A DNA stretch of 64,000 bases from NCBI GenBank assembly GCA_029844215.1, contig CM056725.1, positions 35,742,485-35,806,484 of the forward strand. Reading direction: 5' to 3'. Positions within the stretch are counted from its first letter, which is position 1, and every line of letters begins with the position of its first letter. A program made the translations under genes and the position numbers. Positions 49,001 to 59,420 of the stretch are shown here, one piece after another. The notes beneath the pieces were generated by a model, which saw only the letters and a program-made list of their open reading frames with translations, made no database searches and was not told the origin of the DNA. The DNA is from Przewalskia tangutica. Taxonomy: Eukaryota; Streptophyta; Magnoliopsida; Solanales; Solanaceae.

Positions 49001-49189
49001 TCAGTGGATACGCCAAGATCGGCGATCGGGACTTGGCCTAGACCTGCTACTCCGGCGAGGTTCGCGATTTCGGGCCTTGCGAGATATTATCGGCGGTTCG
49101 TGGAGAATTTTGCTTCTATCTCTACACCATTGACTAGGCCGACTCGGAAAGCCAAGTTTGATGGGATGATGCTTGTGGCGGGGTTTCGA

Positions 49190-49560
49190 TTCTTTGAAAG
49201 AGATCGACGACGCCTCGTTCTTACTCTTCCGGAGGTCCAGACGGTTATGTCGTGTATTGTGATCGTCGGGCATCGGGTTGGGATGTGTGTTGATGCGGCA
49301 TGGCGGGGTTATAGCATATGCATCCCGACATGAAGAAACACGAGGAACTACCCACCCATGATTTGGAGTTAGCGGTGTGATTCACGCTTTGAAGATCTGA
49401 GGCACTATTTTTATGGGGTTCACGTGGATATTTTTACGGACCACAAGAGCCTCCAGATATCTTCAAAGAGGAGCCGAACTTACGGCAGACGGTGGTTAGA
49501 GTTGCTTAAGGATTACGATGTTGATATCTGTACCACCCGGGAAAGCCAATGTGGCGGATG
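49190..49560 (+). pseudogene. Element A: RNase H
   Basis: Fragments: VVYCD near 49245-49262, THDLELAV near 49358-49376 and VHVDIFTDHKSLQI at 49418-49460. The acidic residues are recognisable but in separate frames. The last piece is continuous with the integrase frame. Confidence 0.78.
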
Positions 49561-50614
49561 CCTTAGTCGTAGGTCGATGGGGAGCCTATCAGATGTGCAG
49601 CTAGAGAGGAGGGACATGGTTCGTGATTTGCATCAGTTAGCGAGCCTTGGTGTCCGTTTGATTGATTCTGATAGCAGTGGGGTTCGAGTTCGTGAGGTTG
49701 CCGAGTTTTCCATCGTCGAGGAGGTGAAGAGGAAACAGTTCGAGGATCCAGTGTTGACACGTTATCGTGATACATCTCTTCGTGAGGTCAATGGTCCTTT
49801 TGAGGTAGCACCTGATGGGGTGCTAAGGTTTGAGGGCAGGTTGTGTGTTCCAGATATTTCAGGACTTCGGCAGCAGGTTCTTGGGGAAGCACACAGCGCG
49901 CGTTACTCTATCCATCCAGGGTCGACCAAGATGTACCACGACCTTAGATCGGTGTATGTGAGGGATGGCTTGAAGAGGGCGTTGCGAGTTCGTAGCTCGG
50001 TGCGTGTTGTCGCAGTGAAGGTAGAGCACCAGAGGCCTGGTGGTTTGTTACAGATGATTGAGATCCCGACCTGGAAGTGGGAGGTAATCAACATGGACTT
50101 CATCACAGGATTACCTCGCACTCAGAGGAGACATGATTCTATATGGGTTATCGTCGACAGGCTGACGAAATCAGCCCACTTTCTTCCCGTCAGGACGACT
50201 TTTTCGGCTGAGGATTATGCCAGACTTTACATCCGAGAGATCGTCAGACTGCATGGAGTCCCTATTTCGATCATATCAGACAGAGGAGCCCAGTTTATGG
50301 CTAACTTCTGGAGGTCTTTCCAGAGAGGTTTAGGGACGCAGGTGAGCCTGAGTACTGCATTCCATCCACAGACAGACGGACAGGCCGAGCGCACTATCCA
50401 GACTCTTGAGGATATGCTGCGAGCCTGTGTTATCGACTTCAGGGGTAGCTGGGAGGATCATTTGCCTCTAGTTGAGTTCGCGTACAATAATAGCTACCAC
50501 TCCAGTATTCAGATGGCGCCTTATGAGGCCTTGTATGGGAGGAAGTGCAGATCGCCTATAGGTTGGTTCGATGTGGGCGAGGTGGGACCAGATTTGGTGC
50601 GGAGCGATGGATAA
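49424..50614 (+). CDS. Element A: RNase H tail, linker and integrase core (396 codons open, partial)
   Basis: This is the longest open frame in the window. Residues 1-10 are the RNase H end (DIFTDHKSL) and ~50-150 the linker. The zinc-finger His pair is H157 and H164, but the expected CxxC is absent: residues ~185-199 look frame-shifted by compensating small indels. The catalytic triad is D225 (MDFITGLP), D286 (ISDRGAQF) and E322 (TDGQAERT), a D,D-35-E spacing. The frame ends before the GPY/F module. The initial Met is not a real start; the protein would be cut from a gag-pol polyprotein. Integrase joins element DNA to the chromosome. Confidence 0.87.
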   Translation: MDIFTDHKSLQISSKRSRTYGRRWLELLKDYDVDICTTRESQCGGCLSRRSMGSLSDVQLERRDMVRDLHQLASLGVRLIDSDSSGVRVREVAEFSIVEEVKRKQFEDPVLTRYRDTSLREVNGPFEVAPDGVLRFEGRLCVPDISGLRQQVLGEAHSARYSIHPGSTKMYHDLRSVYVRDGLKRALRVRSSVRVVAVKVEHQRPGGLLQMIEIPTWKWEVINMDFITGLPRTQRRHDSIWVIVDRLTKSAHFLPVRTTFSAEDYARLYIREIVRLHGVPISIISDRGAQFMANFWRSFQRGLGTQVSLSTAFHPQTDGQAERTIQTLEDMLRACVIDFRGSWEDHLPLVEFAYNNSYHSSIQMAPYEALYGRKCRSPIGWFDVGEVGPDLVRSDG

Positions 50615-50938
50615 GGTGAAGCTTATCCGAGGCGGCTATTGATTTCGAGTCGACAGAAGTCGTATGCAGATCATCGTCGTCGGCATCCGAGTTCGCGATT
50701 GATGATTGGGTTTTCTGAAGGTGTCACCATGAAGGTGTGATGAGATTCGAAGAAGGAAACTCAACCAAGGTATATTGGGCCGTTCAGTTGTCCGCAGGTA
50801 GGCAAGGTTGCCTATGAGTTGGATCTGCCGTCCGATCCGAGGCGGCATCCGGTTTTTCACGTATCTATGCTGAGGAGATGTATCGGGGATCCATCTAGGG
50901 TACACCCGATTGACGATGTCCAGGTGACCGAGGGGTTA
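50615..50938 (+). pseudogene. Element A: integrase GPY/F module
   Basis: After the frame break at 50614 the DNA encodes the Y-A-D-H-R-R-R segment, the GPY/F region near 50760-50800 (YIGPF-like, broken) and then, from 50819, DLPSDPRRHPVFHVSMLRRC. It links the catalytic core to the chromodomain. Confidence 0.8.
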
Positions 50939-51199
50939 TCATATGAGGAGATTCCCATAGCGATAGTCGATCGTCAGGTTAGGCGTCTGCGGACGAAGGA
51001 TGTGGCTTCCGTCAAAGTCTTGTGGCGGAACGAGCTTAGGGAGGAGATGACGTGGGAAGCTGAGGAGGACATGAGGCGGAGGTATCCTCACCTATTCCCC
51101 ACACCTCCAGGTAATTCACTTTTCCTACTTGTAAATCTTCATTATCGTTTGTGCCTAAGTGTTGTTCTGTGGCCGTGTGTGGCATTTGCAACTGTTTAA
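50939..51199 (+). CDS. Element A: chromodomain and polyprotein C-terminus
   Basis: Continuous in the frame starting 50819. The domain reads SYEEIPIAIVDRQVRRLRTK, DVASVKVLWRNELREEMTW and EAEEDMRRRYPHLF, ending ~51097, then PTPPGN and a hydrophobic tail to a stop at 51197-51199. VLWRN and TWE are the typical chromovirus chromodomain landmarks. The aromatic residue usual near the domain start is not seen, so methyl-lysine recognition may differ from canonical HP1-type domains. In this family the domain is held to bias integration to heterochromatin. Confidence 0.85.
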   Translation, partial: SYEEIPIAIVDRQVRRLRTKDVASVKVLWRNELREEMTWEAEEDMRRRYPHLFPTPPGNSLFLLVNLHYRLCLSVVLWPCVAFATV

Positions 51200-51236
51200 G
51201 TTATGAAGAATCTTATCATTAACTGTCTAGGGAAGG

Positions 51237-51271
51237 AACATTCGGGACGAATGTTTCTAAGGGGGGGAGAA
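51237..51271 (+). other. Element A polypurine tract and hairpin
   Basis: Perfect arms AACATTCG (51237-51244) and CGAATGTT (51248-51255) with loop GGA. Then AAGGGGGGGAGAA (51259-51271) directly precedes the 3' LTR. Confidence 0.87.
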
Positions 51272-53733
51272 TGTTATACCCCGTATTTCCGGAGTATGTA
51301 CGTAAGGGCGTACGTACGAAAGTTAGGCCAAGTTCAAAAATTGTGCACAACTCGCTAAAAGAATCGTTTTCCGACGAAACGTTTCCACAGCTTTCGTAGG
51401 GTAAATTCCGGCTATGCCATTTCTAATTTTTGCGGATTTTTCCGAGAGACGAAACATTTTGGACCAACGGGAGGGCGACACTTGGCACCCTCCAGTTGGT
51501 GGACTTGAAATCGTCCATTGGACGAATTGGACATAGAGTTGCACGTTTTTTGTGCCTTTGCACAAGTCAAGGATTAGGTAGGATATTTTGTGTAGTAGAT
51601 GGATAAGGACACTTGCCCTAATCTTGGCCTTACACTTGCCTAGCACTTGGCTTAATCTTGGCCATTGGTTGGCCACTTCTTGACCTATAAATACCCCCCT
51701 TTAGATGAAGAGTTCTTCATCCACAAATCAATTTCCAAGTCTTGAAAAATCCCTCCCCCTCTCTCTAAAGCTTTTCGTCCAAAGCCTCCTACCCCCCCTC
51801 CCCTTTTGAAGCTTGGCCGAGGCAACCCCTCCCCCTAGCCTAGCCGAAACCTACCCCCCCTCCCTTGGTAGAAAAGTTGCCTTCTTGTATTGTTATAATG
51901 CCCAAAATACCCTAGCCCAAATCCCTTAGTCCTTAGTAGAAGTTGTGAAGAACTTCTAAGGTTTCTTGGAGCGTACAACTTAGGAGCTAAACCTTGCTCA
52001 GGCGCGACTTTATCTAGGATATTATTGGGCTTACCGAGGTAAATAATCCTAACCCTCTTTTGAATTAGAGAATACATACTGTAGTAGTATAAGAATAAGT
52101 ATAAAATACTTAGAAGAATATCACAGAATAGAATTGAACTGTTATCACAGTAGAAGGGTTTAAAAGAAGAATAATCAAACTGTACTTACATAGGACTGTT
52201 TTCACAGTAGACTTGAGTAGCTCACCGGGTAGGGAAGTACTGCCCAATTTTCCGTAGGATATAGAACCCTCTGTTTAGAACTGTTTACAAAGTAGTCTGA
52301 ACGTTGATAGACGTGTCTGACTATTATAGGCTGATTCTCTGCGCGCGACATATTCAACTTGGCAGGTGGTTTTCACTGAGAAGGTATGTGATTCTTCCTA
52401 AAGCATGATATTTTACAATATATATGTAGTACGGTAGACGCGTACGTGTTAATCGAATAATACTTACGGCAATGCCTCACGGCTTAAGCCTGAATAATAC
52501 TTACGGCAATGCCTCACGGCTTAAGCCTGAATAATAAAGAACTGAAAGCATTTCAAAAGAATACTGAATCATTTTTAACAGAAGAGAACTAATTGGTTTT
52601 TAAAACAGAAGCTTAAGAGTTATACTAGCTTTATGGGAAGTTAAGTATAACCACTTAAGAATGATAAAAGAAACAGTTTGCCTATGTGTTTATAACAGAC
52701 TTATATTGAATTGTGAAAAGAATAATAAGATGGTTTGATAAGTAGACATGATATGATGCTATGTGTGTTAGTGTCTTGTAACGTTTGTATAAGAGAGTAT
52801 TCTTGTTGTGCTTATGTTGTTTAAAGATAAGTTGTTATGTTAGTGTACTATCACTCACCTCTCGACATATTACAGGGGTTAAGTCGCCTCCGATGCGGGT
52901 AGACTCGGTGATGCAGGACCGTGATTCGAGAATACCTCATGCGGGTCCAGGGACCTATGCGAGCTACGGGAGTTCCGAGTTAGTGATGCGGGTTATACCT
53001 CATGCGGTCTATGTGGCCATGCGGACTACGAGTCGGGGCGATGCCGAGGAGTAGCTACCCTCGATGCGGGTTATGTACCTATGCGGGCCTATGTGAGTGG
53101 CCTATGCGGACTACGGAGTCGAGATTAGGCTTGCATGGTGATACTACGGGCATTGGCCTGCTTCGATCATTCGCCTAGAAAAGACATGTTACGATTTACC
53201 TATTGTTGCTCTTGTTTATGATGTGGCACTATGCGGTCCCTGGTTGTTTCATACATACTTGCAAAACTGATTTTAAAATGATATGTTTTCATTTAAGTAT
53301 TTTAGATTTCATATACTTAGTACATGTTGTCTTGACCTCATTCGGGGCCGTTCATGCCGCAGGTAAGGCAAGGTGTGCTAGATCCACATCCTTAGGATCT
53401 CTTGCGTTGGTGTCGAGCTCCATCTTCTCCGAGGCTCTACTTTGGGTATGATCTCCTGTTGTAGATAGTTTTGTCTGATCAGGTATGGCGGCCCTGTCCC
53501 GCCATAGTTGTATATTTCCTTAGAGGTCTGTAGTCATGTTATGCAATGTCGGATGTAGCGCTAAACCATGTTTATATATATATGCCGAAAGGCGACGTTT
53601 TCTCACATAAACTGTGTCTTATTTTATAAACTGTTTCATGTCTTGTTTTATATTTCCGCTGATTACTCTGATGTATGACTACTTGGGTGCCCCGGTAAGG
53701 CACCAGTCGCGGGCCCCGGAATGGGTCGTGACA
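51272..53733 (+). repeat. Element A 3' LTR (2462 bp)
   Basis: TGTTATACCCCG...GGGTCGTGACA. The TATA box is at 51685-51693, with two copies of the 37-base repeat (52462-52535). Terminal hairpins are present at 53686-53732. Confidence 0.92.
51685..51693 (+). promoter_or_regulatory. Element A 3' LTR TATA box
   Basis: CTATAAATA. In this position it could drive read-out into B's antisense strand. Confidence 0.6.
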
Positions 53734-53840
53734 ATATCAACATCGTAATCCTTAAGCAACTCTAACCACCGTCTCTGTCGTAAGTTCAGCTCCCTCTGGC
53801 TGAAGATATACTGGAGGCTCTTGTGGTCTGTAAAAATATC
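53734..53840. repeat. Right copy of the ~105-bp duplication flanking A (starts with ATATC)
   Basis: It matches 43877-43976. It begins with the ATATC copy (53734-53738) and ends with a second ATATC (53836-53840) followed by B's normal sequence cacgtgaacc. Confidence 0.75.
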
Positions 53841-54100
53841 CACGTGAACCCCATACAAATAGTGCCTCCAAATCTTCAAGGCGTGAATCACCGCTGCCAA
53901 CTCCAAATCATGGGTGGGGTAGTTCCTCTCGTGTTTCTTAAGCTGTCGGGATGCATACGGTATAACCTTGCCCTGCTGCATCAACACACATCCCAACCCG
54001 ATGCCTGACGCATCACAATACACGACATAGCCGTCGGACCTGCGGAAGAGTAAGAACGGGCGGTCGTCGCCTCCTTCAAGAATCGGAAACCCCGCCACAC
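53734..54100 (-). pseudogene. Element B: RNase H
   Basis: The minus frame from 54113 reads SDGYVVYCDASGIGLGCVLM, YASRQLKKHERNYPTHDLEL, AAVIHALKIWRHYLYGVHVD and IFTDHKSLQYIFSQREL. Catalytic residues are D34, E71 and D96 of this frame. The RNase H sequence ends exactly at 53733/53734, where codons enter element A's LTR. This is the best preserved RNase H in the window; it is interrupted only by A. Confidence 0.87.
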
Positions 54101-54683
54101 GCATCACCATCAAACTTAGTTGCCTTCTAAGTCAGCCTAGTCAATGGTGCGAGATAGAAGCAAACTTCTACGAACTACCGATAATAACTGCAAGGCCCGA
54201 AATGCGAACCTCTGCCGAGTAGTAGTGCAGGCCAACTCTCGATCGCTTCGATCTTGCCGTATCCACCGAATACCATCACCCACAATATGCCCAAGAAAAG
54301 CCACCAAGCTAACCAAAACTCACATTTGGAAAACTTAGCGTATAATCACTGGTCTGGAGAACTCTCAACACGCCTCAAATGCTCGCGTGCTCCTGCTCGC
54401 GCGAATAAACTAAGATATCATCAATGAACACTATCACAAACGTGTCCAAAAATGGTTTGAACACTCGGTTCATCAAATCCATGAATACCGCCAGAGCATT
54501 GGTCAACCCAAAAGACATGACCCTGAACTCATAATGCCCGCATCGTCCGAATGCGATCTGTGGACATCCGCCTCGACTGCACTGATGATAGCCCGATCGC
54601 AGATCAATTTTGGAAAAACATCTCGCACCCTGCAACTGGTCGAACAAATCATCGATCCTGGGAAGGGGGTATCTGTTCTTAAT
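54101..54683 (-). pseudogene. Element B: reverse transcriptase, C-terminal part
   Basis: The minus frame from about 54683 reads IKNRYPLPRIDDLFDQLQGA, CFSKIDLRSGYHQ, then HYEFRVMSFGLTNALAVFMD, MNRVFKPF and VIVFIDDILVYSRE. FIDD lies at 54417-54428 with both Asp residues. Short damage affects the VDVPRTAF region. Upstream codons in the same frame come from LTR C and are not RT. The N-terminal part continues at 58662. Confidence 0.87.
54679..54683. repeat. LTR C target-site duplication, left
   Basis: TTAAT, matched at 58662-58666. Joining the flanks restores the RT reading across cttaatggtcacc seen in the other copies. Confidence 0.92.
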
Positions 54684-56966
54684 TGTTACACCCCGTAAGT
54701 CCAAGACATGTATAAGAGAATGTACGAAAGGAAACAAGACTTGGAAAATGATACGAAAGGAAGAATTGTTTTTGCGACGGAAAATGTTCCGAACGTCGGA
54801 AAGGAAAAATGTTCGTTGTTGGGAATTGGATTCTCAAAATGTATTATTTGAAGAATATGGAACTTATTAAAATTATGGAAATTTATTTTTACGGATTTGG
54901 TCACGTGGGGCCCACCCGAGGAATTTTACATTTTTGTGGGGCCCACGAGGGTTACGGAATTTTTATGGACGAATGAGAGGGCGACACGTGGCACTCCCAC
55001 ATGTGGTGTTGGACGAAAATTGCAAGGGTGTTATGGTCATTTGACCTATGTAGAAGATTAGTCTTGCTAGAGCTTGACAAAGTTGACCAAGTCAAGAGCC
55101 ATTTGGCTTGATCTCTTCCCTCCAATTTTAACAAGTGTTTTTATCCAAGCCCTCCATTGTGTTATAAGTATACTACTAGTAGCAAGACTTGAGCATTCTA
55201 TACTTAGAAAAATTTTCAAGAAACTTTGAGCTTAGCCAATAGTGCTCTCGGCTTAGTGCACCTCCCACACAAAAAATTTTGTGATTTTGATCCATTAGCC
55301 ACAAGACTTTAACCCAATGTTCCTAAGGGTGTTGCAAGGTTATCTCAATAGAAAGATTTCGGAAAAACGGAGTTTTCACGTTAGTCGCAAGGCGGAACTA
55401 TTGGAGTTCTTCAACTTTGAAGTTGGAACTTGAAGATGGGTTTTTCATAGGCCTCTAAGGAGTGCTTGGAGCGGTTTAGAACCTAAGGAAAGGAGCTAAG
55501 AATTGCTAAGGCGCGACTTTGGAATCTTGGAAATTTTAAGGGCTTTGAAAGGTATAAATTTTGTCGTTTTAGTAGTTAAGACTTACTACTTGTTGTAGCT
55601 ATGGATTTTAGCAAGCATGTGTTATATAGTATGAAGTTTGATATGTTTATTGGCTATTGGAACCCTAATCCGAAATCTAGCATGTTTAACTTTAAGATTT
55701 CAATTCTAGTCGATTATTAGTTTAAGCGTCGCATGTTGTATAAAGAAGGAAAGTGTAGTTGTTGAAGTTGTTTAGACTATATAACATGTTGACCTAAGAA
55801 CTTGAAATTGGAAAAGGGTTGGAAAAGACTTAGTGTTGCTATGTAAGTTGGCCGAGAATTGGCTAGTGCATTAGACTACTTCATTATGAATTGTGGGCGG
55901 AAATTTTACACGTATTGTAAGGCGTGTAATCCCCTTTGTTTGGTTGTTGTTTGGAGCCTTAAATGTGGCTTGTTGGTTATTGTATTCGGCCTTGAAAAGG
56001 TGGCAAAGTGAGTAGAAAGCAGAGGAAGTCTTTGCCCGATTTTCCGTAGAATTAGAGACCAAATACTTAGTATTATTCTCGTTAGAGACTAGAAGATTGA
56101 TAGTATTGTTGTGACCATTATAGTTTGACACTTCTACGTGCAGCGTATTCGGCAGCTTGTGGATATTAGCGAAAAGGTATGTGAACTATCTCTCTTCTAG
56201 CATGATTCCTTAGAATAAAGAAAGTAAGTTCTACTCCTGAATGATCCATTCCTTGCTTGTATTTGGATTGCCTAAAATAGAATTTGTTCTATGTACTTTG
56301 AGTGTACTTTGATGTTTAAATTGTAAGTAGTATAATCCCTTTCCTTAGGAAGTTTGGATTCTTAAAAGTGAAGGTATTTTTCTTAAAAGTACATAGAGAC
56401 TTGAAAAGGAAGTGGTTTCCAAATCTTTTGGCTAGTGCCTTAGTTCTAAAACCTAAAGGTCATTATAATGACTTTAGAGTCAAAGAGTGATTTACTTATT
56501 TGATTTAAAAGAGGAGAAATGACATGATTTAAGAGAAGTAACTTGTGCTAAGGGTGAAGCTACTTGAGGTTTAAAAAGTAGAAGAAAACTTGTTTTCTAA
56601 CTATTAGAGACTTGAAGTATTTTGAAAGTTAAGAACTTGAATTGTAAGTATGTGATACTTGGTTTTAATAGTATAAGTCTCTTGGTTATTGAAGGAATGG
56701 ATATGTCTAAAACCATAAAGGGTTATAACGGCTTTATGGGAAGTTGGTTATAACGGCTTTATGGAAGGTTAAGAAAGTTGTCTATTTTGATTAATGGGCA
56801 TAAGTTGCCAAGATTGTGAAAATTTGAAGTTACTTGATTTCAAGCTTTGAAATGAGCTTTCTAAAAGTGTAGTAACTTACTTTGAAAAATAGACATGCCT
56901 TGATACTACGGTGTTGGTATCTTGGGGTTTACATAAAAGGAGTCTTTTGAAAAGAATGTCGTCACG

Positions 56967-57535
56967 TAGTACTTTGGCTTGATAAATTGAGAATTTGTCT
57001 AAGTGTGCCTTGATAAGTACTTTGACTTGTTAAAGAGAATTATTCTATGTATGCCTTGATTAGTACTTTGGCTTGATAAATTGAGAATTTGTCTAAGTGT
57101 GCCTTGATAAGTACTTTGACTTGTTAAAAGAGAATTATTCTATGTATGCCTTGATTAGTACTTTGGTTTGATAAATTGAGAATTTATCTAAGTGTGCCTT
57201 GATAAGTACTTTGACTTGTTAAAGGAGAATTATTCTATGTATGCCTTGATTAGTACTTTGGCTTGATAAATTGAGAATTTGTCTAAGTGTGCCTTGATAA
57301 GTACTTTGACTTGTTAAAAGATAATTATTCTATGTATGCCTTGATTAGTACTTTGGCTTGATAAATTGAGAATTTGTCTAAGTGTGCCTTGATAAGTACT
57401 TTGACTTGTTAAAAGAGAATCATTCTATGTATGCCTTGATTAGTACTTTGGCTTGATAAAATGAGAATTATCCTATGTGTGCCTTGATAAGTACTTTGGC
57501 TTGGTTAATTGAGAACTTGTCTATATGTGCTGGTA
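56967..57535. repeat. ~95-bp tandem array in LTR C
   Basis: About five and a half units starting tagtactttggcttgataa, with starts near 56967, 57061, 57157, 57251, 57346 and 57441. Each unit is itself a dimer of ~47-base related halves (…gcttgataaattgagaat / …acttgttaaaagagaatt). Confidence 0.88.
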
Positions 57536-57739
57536 ATAGCCTTTGAGTGCAAGTATTATGTTTTATTAAGTTGTCGCGACTCTCGGTTGAAGGGTGGTGT
57601 CTTGTTGTAAGATTCTTGGGACGTCTGCAAGCGGTGATGTGGGATTCACGGGTATGCTTAGTTACTTGTAGTACTTGGGTTAAATTCGGATTTTTATAGA
57701 AGACATGGTAGTGCTTATGTCTTGTTTGATGGTCGGTCG

Positions 57740-58020
57740 AGATAGGGTAAGAGTATAAATGAGGCAAGCCCAAGACGTTATACCACCTCCGGTAAGAGTA
57801 TTAGTGAGGTAAACCCCAGGCCAGTGTACCACCGCTTTATGTGTTGTTTGTGCCGGTTGAGATAGGGTAAGAGTATAAATGAGGGCAAGCCCAGACGTTA
57901 TACCACCTCCTCCGGGGTAAGAGTATAAGTGAGGTAAACCCCAAGATGCTATACCACCTTTACCATACTCCGAGGTAAGAGTATAAGTGAGGGTAAACCC
58001 CAAGATGCTATACCACCGGT
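57740..58020. repeat. Short repeat block in LTR C
   Basis: Five copies of a ~43-base core, ggtaagagtataagtgaggt followed by aaaccccaagatgctatacc, at irregular spacing of 45-75 bases. Confidence 0.82.
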
Positions 58021-58661
58021 GGGACTTGATGTTATGTTATATCATGGATGGCGGTGAGAAAGGATTCCACGGGCATGATTGATATTATGGGCGTGAGACC
58101 CATAGTTATATTACGAGTAGTGACCTTGAGGGCTTGCGTCCACGACTTGATATGGCTAACTTATGTGTTATATGCTTGTAGGTTGGATATCATACATGTC
58201 TCTGTGTTATTTAGATCGCTATGATTTTATTACATGCTACTGTTCACATACTTGGTACATTCTTCGTCTTGACCTCCTTGAAGTGCGTTACATCTGCGAG
58301 TTTAGGTGCTTGATTCGGTGATCGGCAGTGTAGGATCTGCTCGGGGTTTTGGATAAGCTCCTTCTATTCGGAGTTTATCTTTGGTATATGTCCTTGATGC
58401 AGACTTTGTATAGTTTTGGATGCAGCGGGGCCTTGTCGTCATAGTTGATTTAACTCCAAGTGCAGTATTCATATGTGGGATTGGACTCTTATGCGGTGTA
58501 GTGTCTTTTGTTTATGTATGTATGGCAGCCTTGTCGGCTTTGCCACTTGCGTACGTTTGTTTTAAAAAAAAAAAATTATTATTTGATTCGCGACTTACTT
58601 GTATTGTTAAGGTAGAAGGGTGCCCGGTAGGGCACGATCCGCGAGCGAGGTTGGTGTGACA

Positions 58662-58666
58662 TTAAT
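58662..58666. repeat. LTR C target-site duplication, right
   Basis: TTAAT, followed by ggtcacc of B's RT. Confidence 0.92.
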
Positions 58667-59030
58667 GGTCACCTTGTTCGGTGCACGTAATCAACACACA
58701 TGCGCGGCATCCGTCCTTCTTCTTCACGAATATCTGGCGCTCCCGAGGAGAAACACTAGGTCCGATGAAGCCGCTTCTCCGGCCAAATCTCGCGGTGGTC
58801 CTTGACTCTCTCAACTCGGCGGTGTCATTACGTATGGCGTAATGGAAATATGCCTAGTGTGCAGCGAGACATCGTTACAAACTCTATCTCCTCTGGGAGG
58901 ATACGGGAGGTCGTGCGGAAACACATCCGGGAAATCTCGACTCTGGAACTAATCGAAAATGCATGCTGCGACCTCGTGATCAAACACGACGAGATGGTAG
59001 ATGTACCGCCACGCACCATCTTCCTAGCTT
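58662..59030 (-). pseudogene. Element B: RT N-terminal part
   Basis: The minus strand continues RT after C. Codes for CVD-, SVSP- and LLEK-like segments appear with indels at 58680-58780. A 63-codon frame (59019-58828) resembles the pre-RT segment of E (MVRRGISTISLVFDIE): MVRGGTSTIS, then EEIEFVT. The region is strongly frame-shifted. Confidence 0.75.
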
Positions 59031-59420
59031 GAGGTAGGAAATAAACCTACCCTCGGCGACACCGTGTTCCTCACTCAATAACCGGCTCCCGAAGCTGGAA
59101 CCGTACCCTCTCTCCCTGCGATCTACACCGGCGTAGCAAGCTAGCCAATCCATGCCCGTGATCATATCGAAATCGGTCATGTCGGCTCTATCAAGTTCGC
59201 TAGGGTGCAGCGTGCATAAAGTCACCGACAAGCTCTATATACCCGCCGAGCTACCACCGAATCACCATCTGGCGTAGCTACCTCGAAAGGTCTATGGACT
59301 CGGGCTCTATCCACATCCTACTAGCAACAAGGGAGATATATGGGGCAGTAGAACCGGATCTATCAAGGCATACACATCATAATCGGAGGCGATAAGGTAC
59401 TGTGGCGACATCGGTGAGGC
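59031..59420 (-). pseudogene. Element B: aspartic protease
   Basis: DVYALIDPVLLPHISP is encoded with the Asp codon at 59358-59360. The GST of DPGST is altered by a frame slip (DPVLLPHIS). The downstream ELDRADMTDFDMITGMDWLA segment at 59080-59200 is readable in another frame and corresponds to 33130-33180 of E. Confidence 0.78.

Larger units (their letters stand above)
43977..53733 (+). mobile_element. Element A: full-length Ty3/gypsy chromovirus (9757 bp)
   Basis: It has a 5' LTR, primer site, gag, protease, RT, RNase H, integrase, chromodomain, polypurine tract and 3' LTR, in the order of plant chromoviruses with long LTRs (Tekay/Del-like). Over the first ~310 bases the two LTRs differ by two substitutions and one homopolymer length, so the insertion is recent. 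It is the best preserved copy here, with a single 396-codon frame across the integrase. Confidence 0.93.
54684..58661 (+). mobile_element. Solo LTR C (3978 bp) in B's RT
   Basis: It starts TGTTACACCCCGTAAGTCC and ends GGTTGGTGTGACA, with exact TTAAT on both sides. No primer site, gag, pol or polypurine tract lies inside, so it is a single LTR left after LTR-LTR recombination. It carries a TATA-like tataagtatac near 55163, a ~95-base tandem array (56967-57535), a second repeat block (57740-58020) and an A-run (~58562-58574). It differs from the other LTRs over most of its length and represents another, longer-LTR family sharing similar termini. Confidence 0.92.

Noticed and set aside
49424..49426. 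Met at 49424 as a true start of an integrase gene
   Set aside because: It lies inside the RNase H motif VHVDIFTDHKS; the real product would be part of the gag-pol polyprotein.
56967..57535. Regular ~95-base repeats as a possible CRISPR array or satellite gene
   Set aside because: Units are contiguous with no unique spacers, lie inside a solo LTR, and the DNA is eukaryotic.
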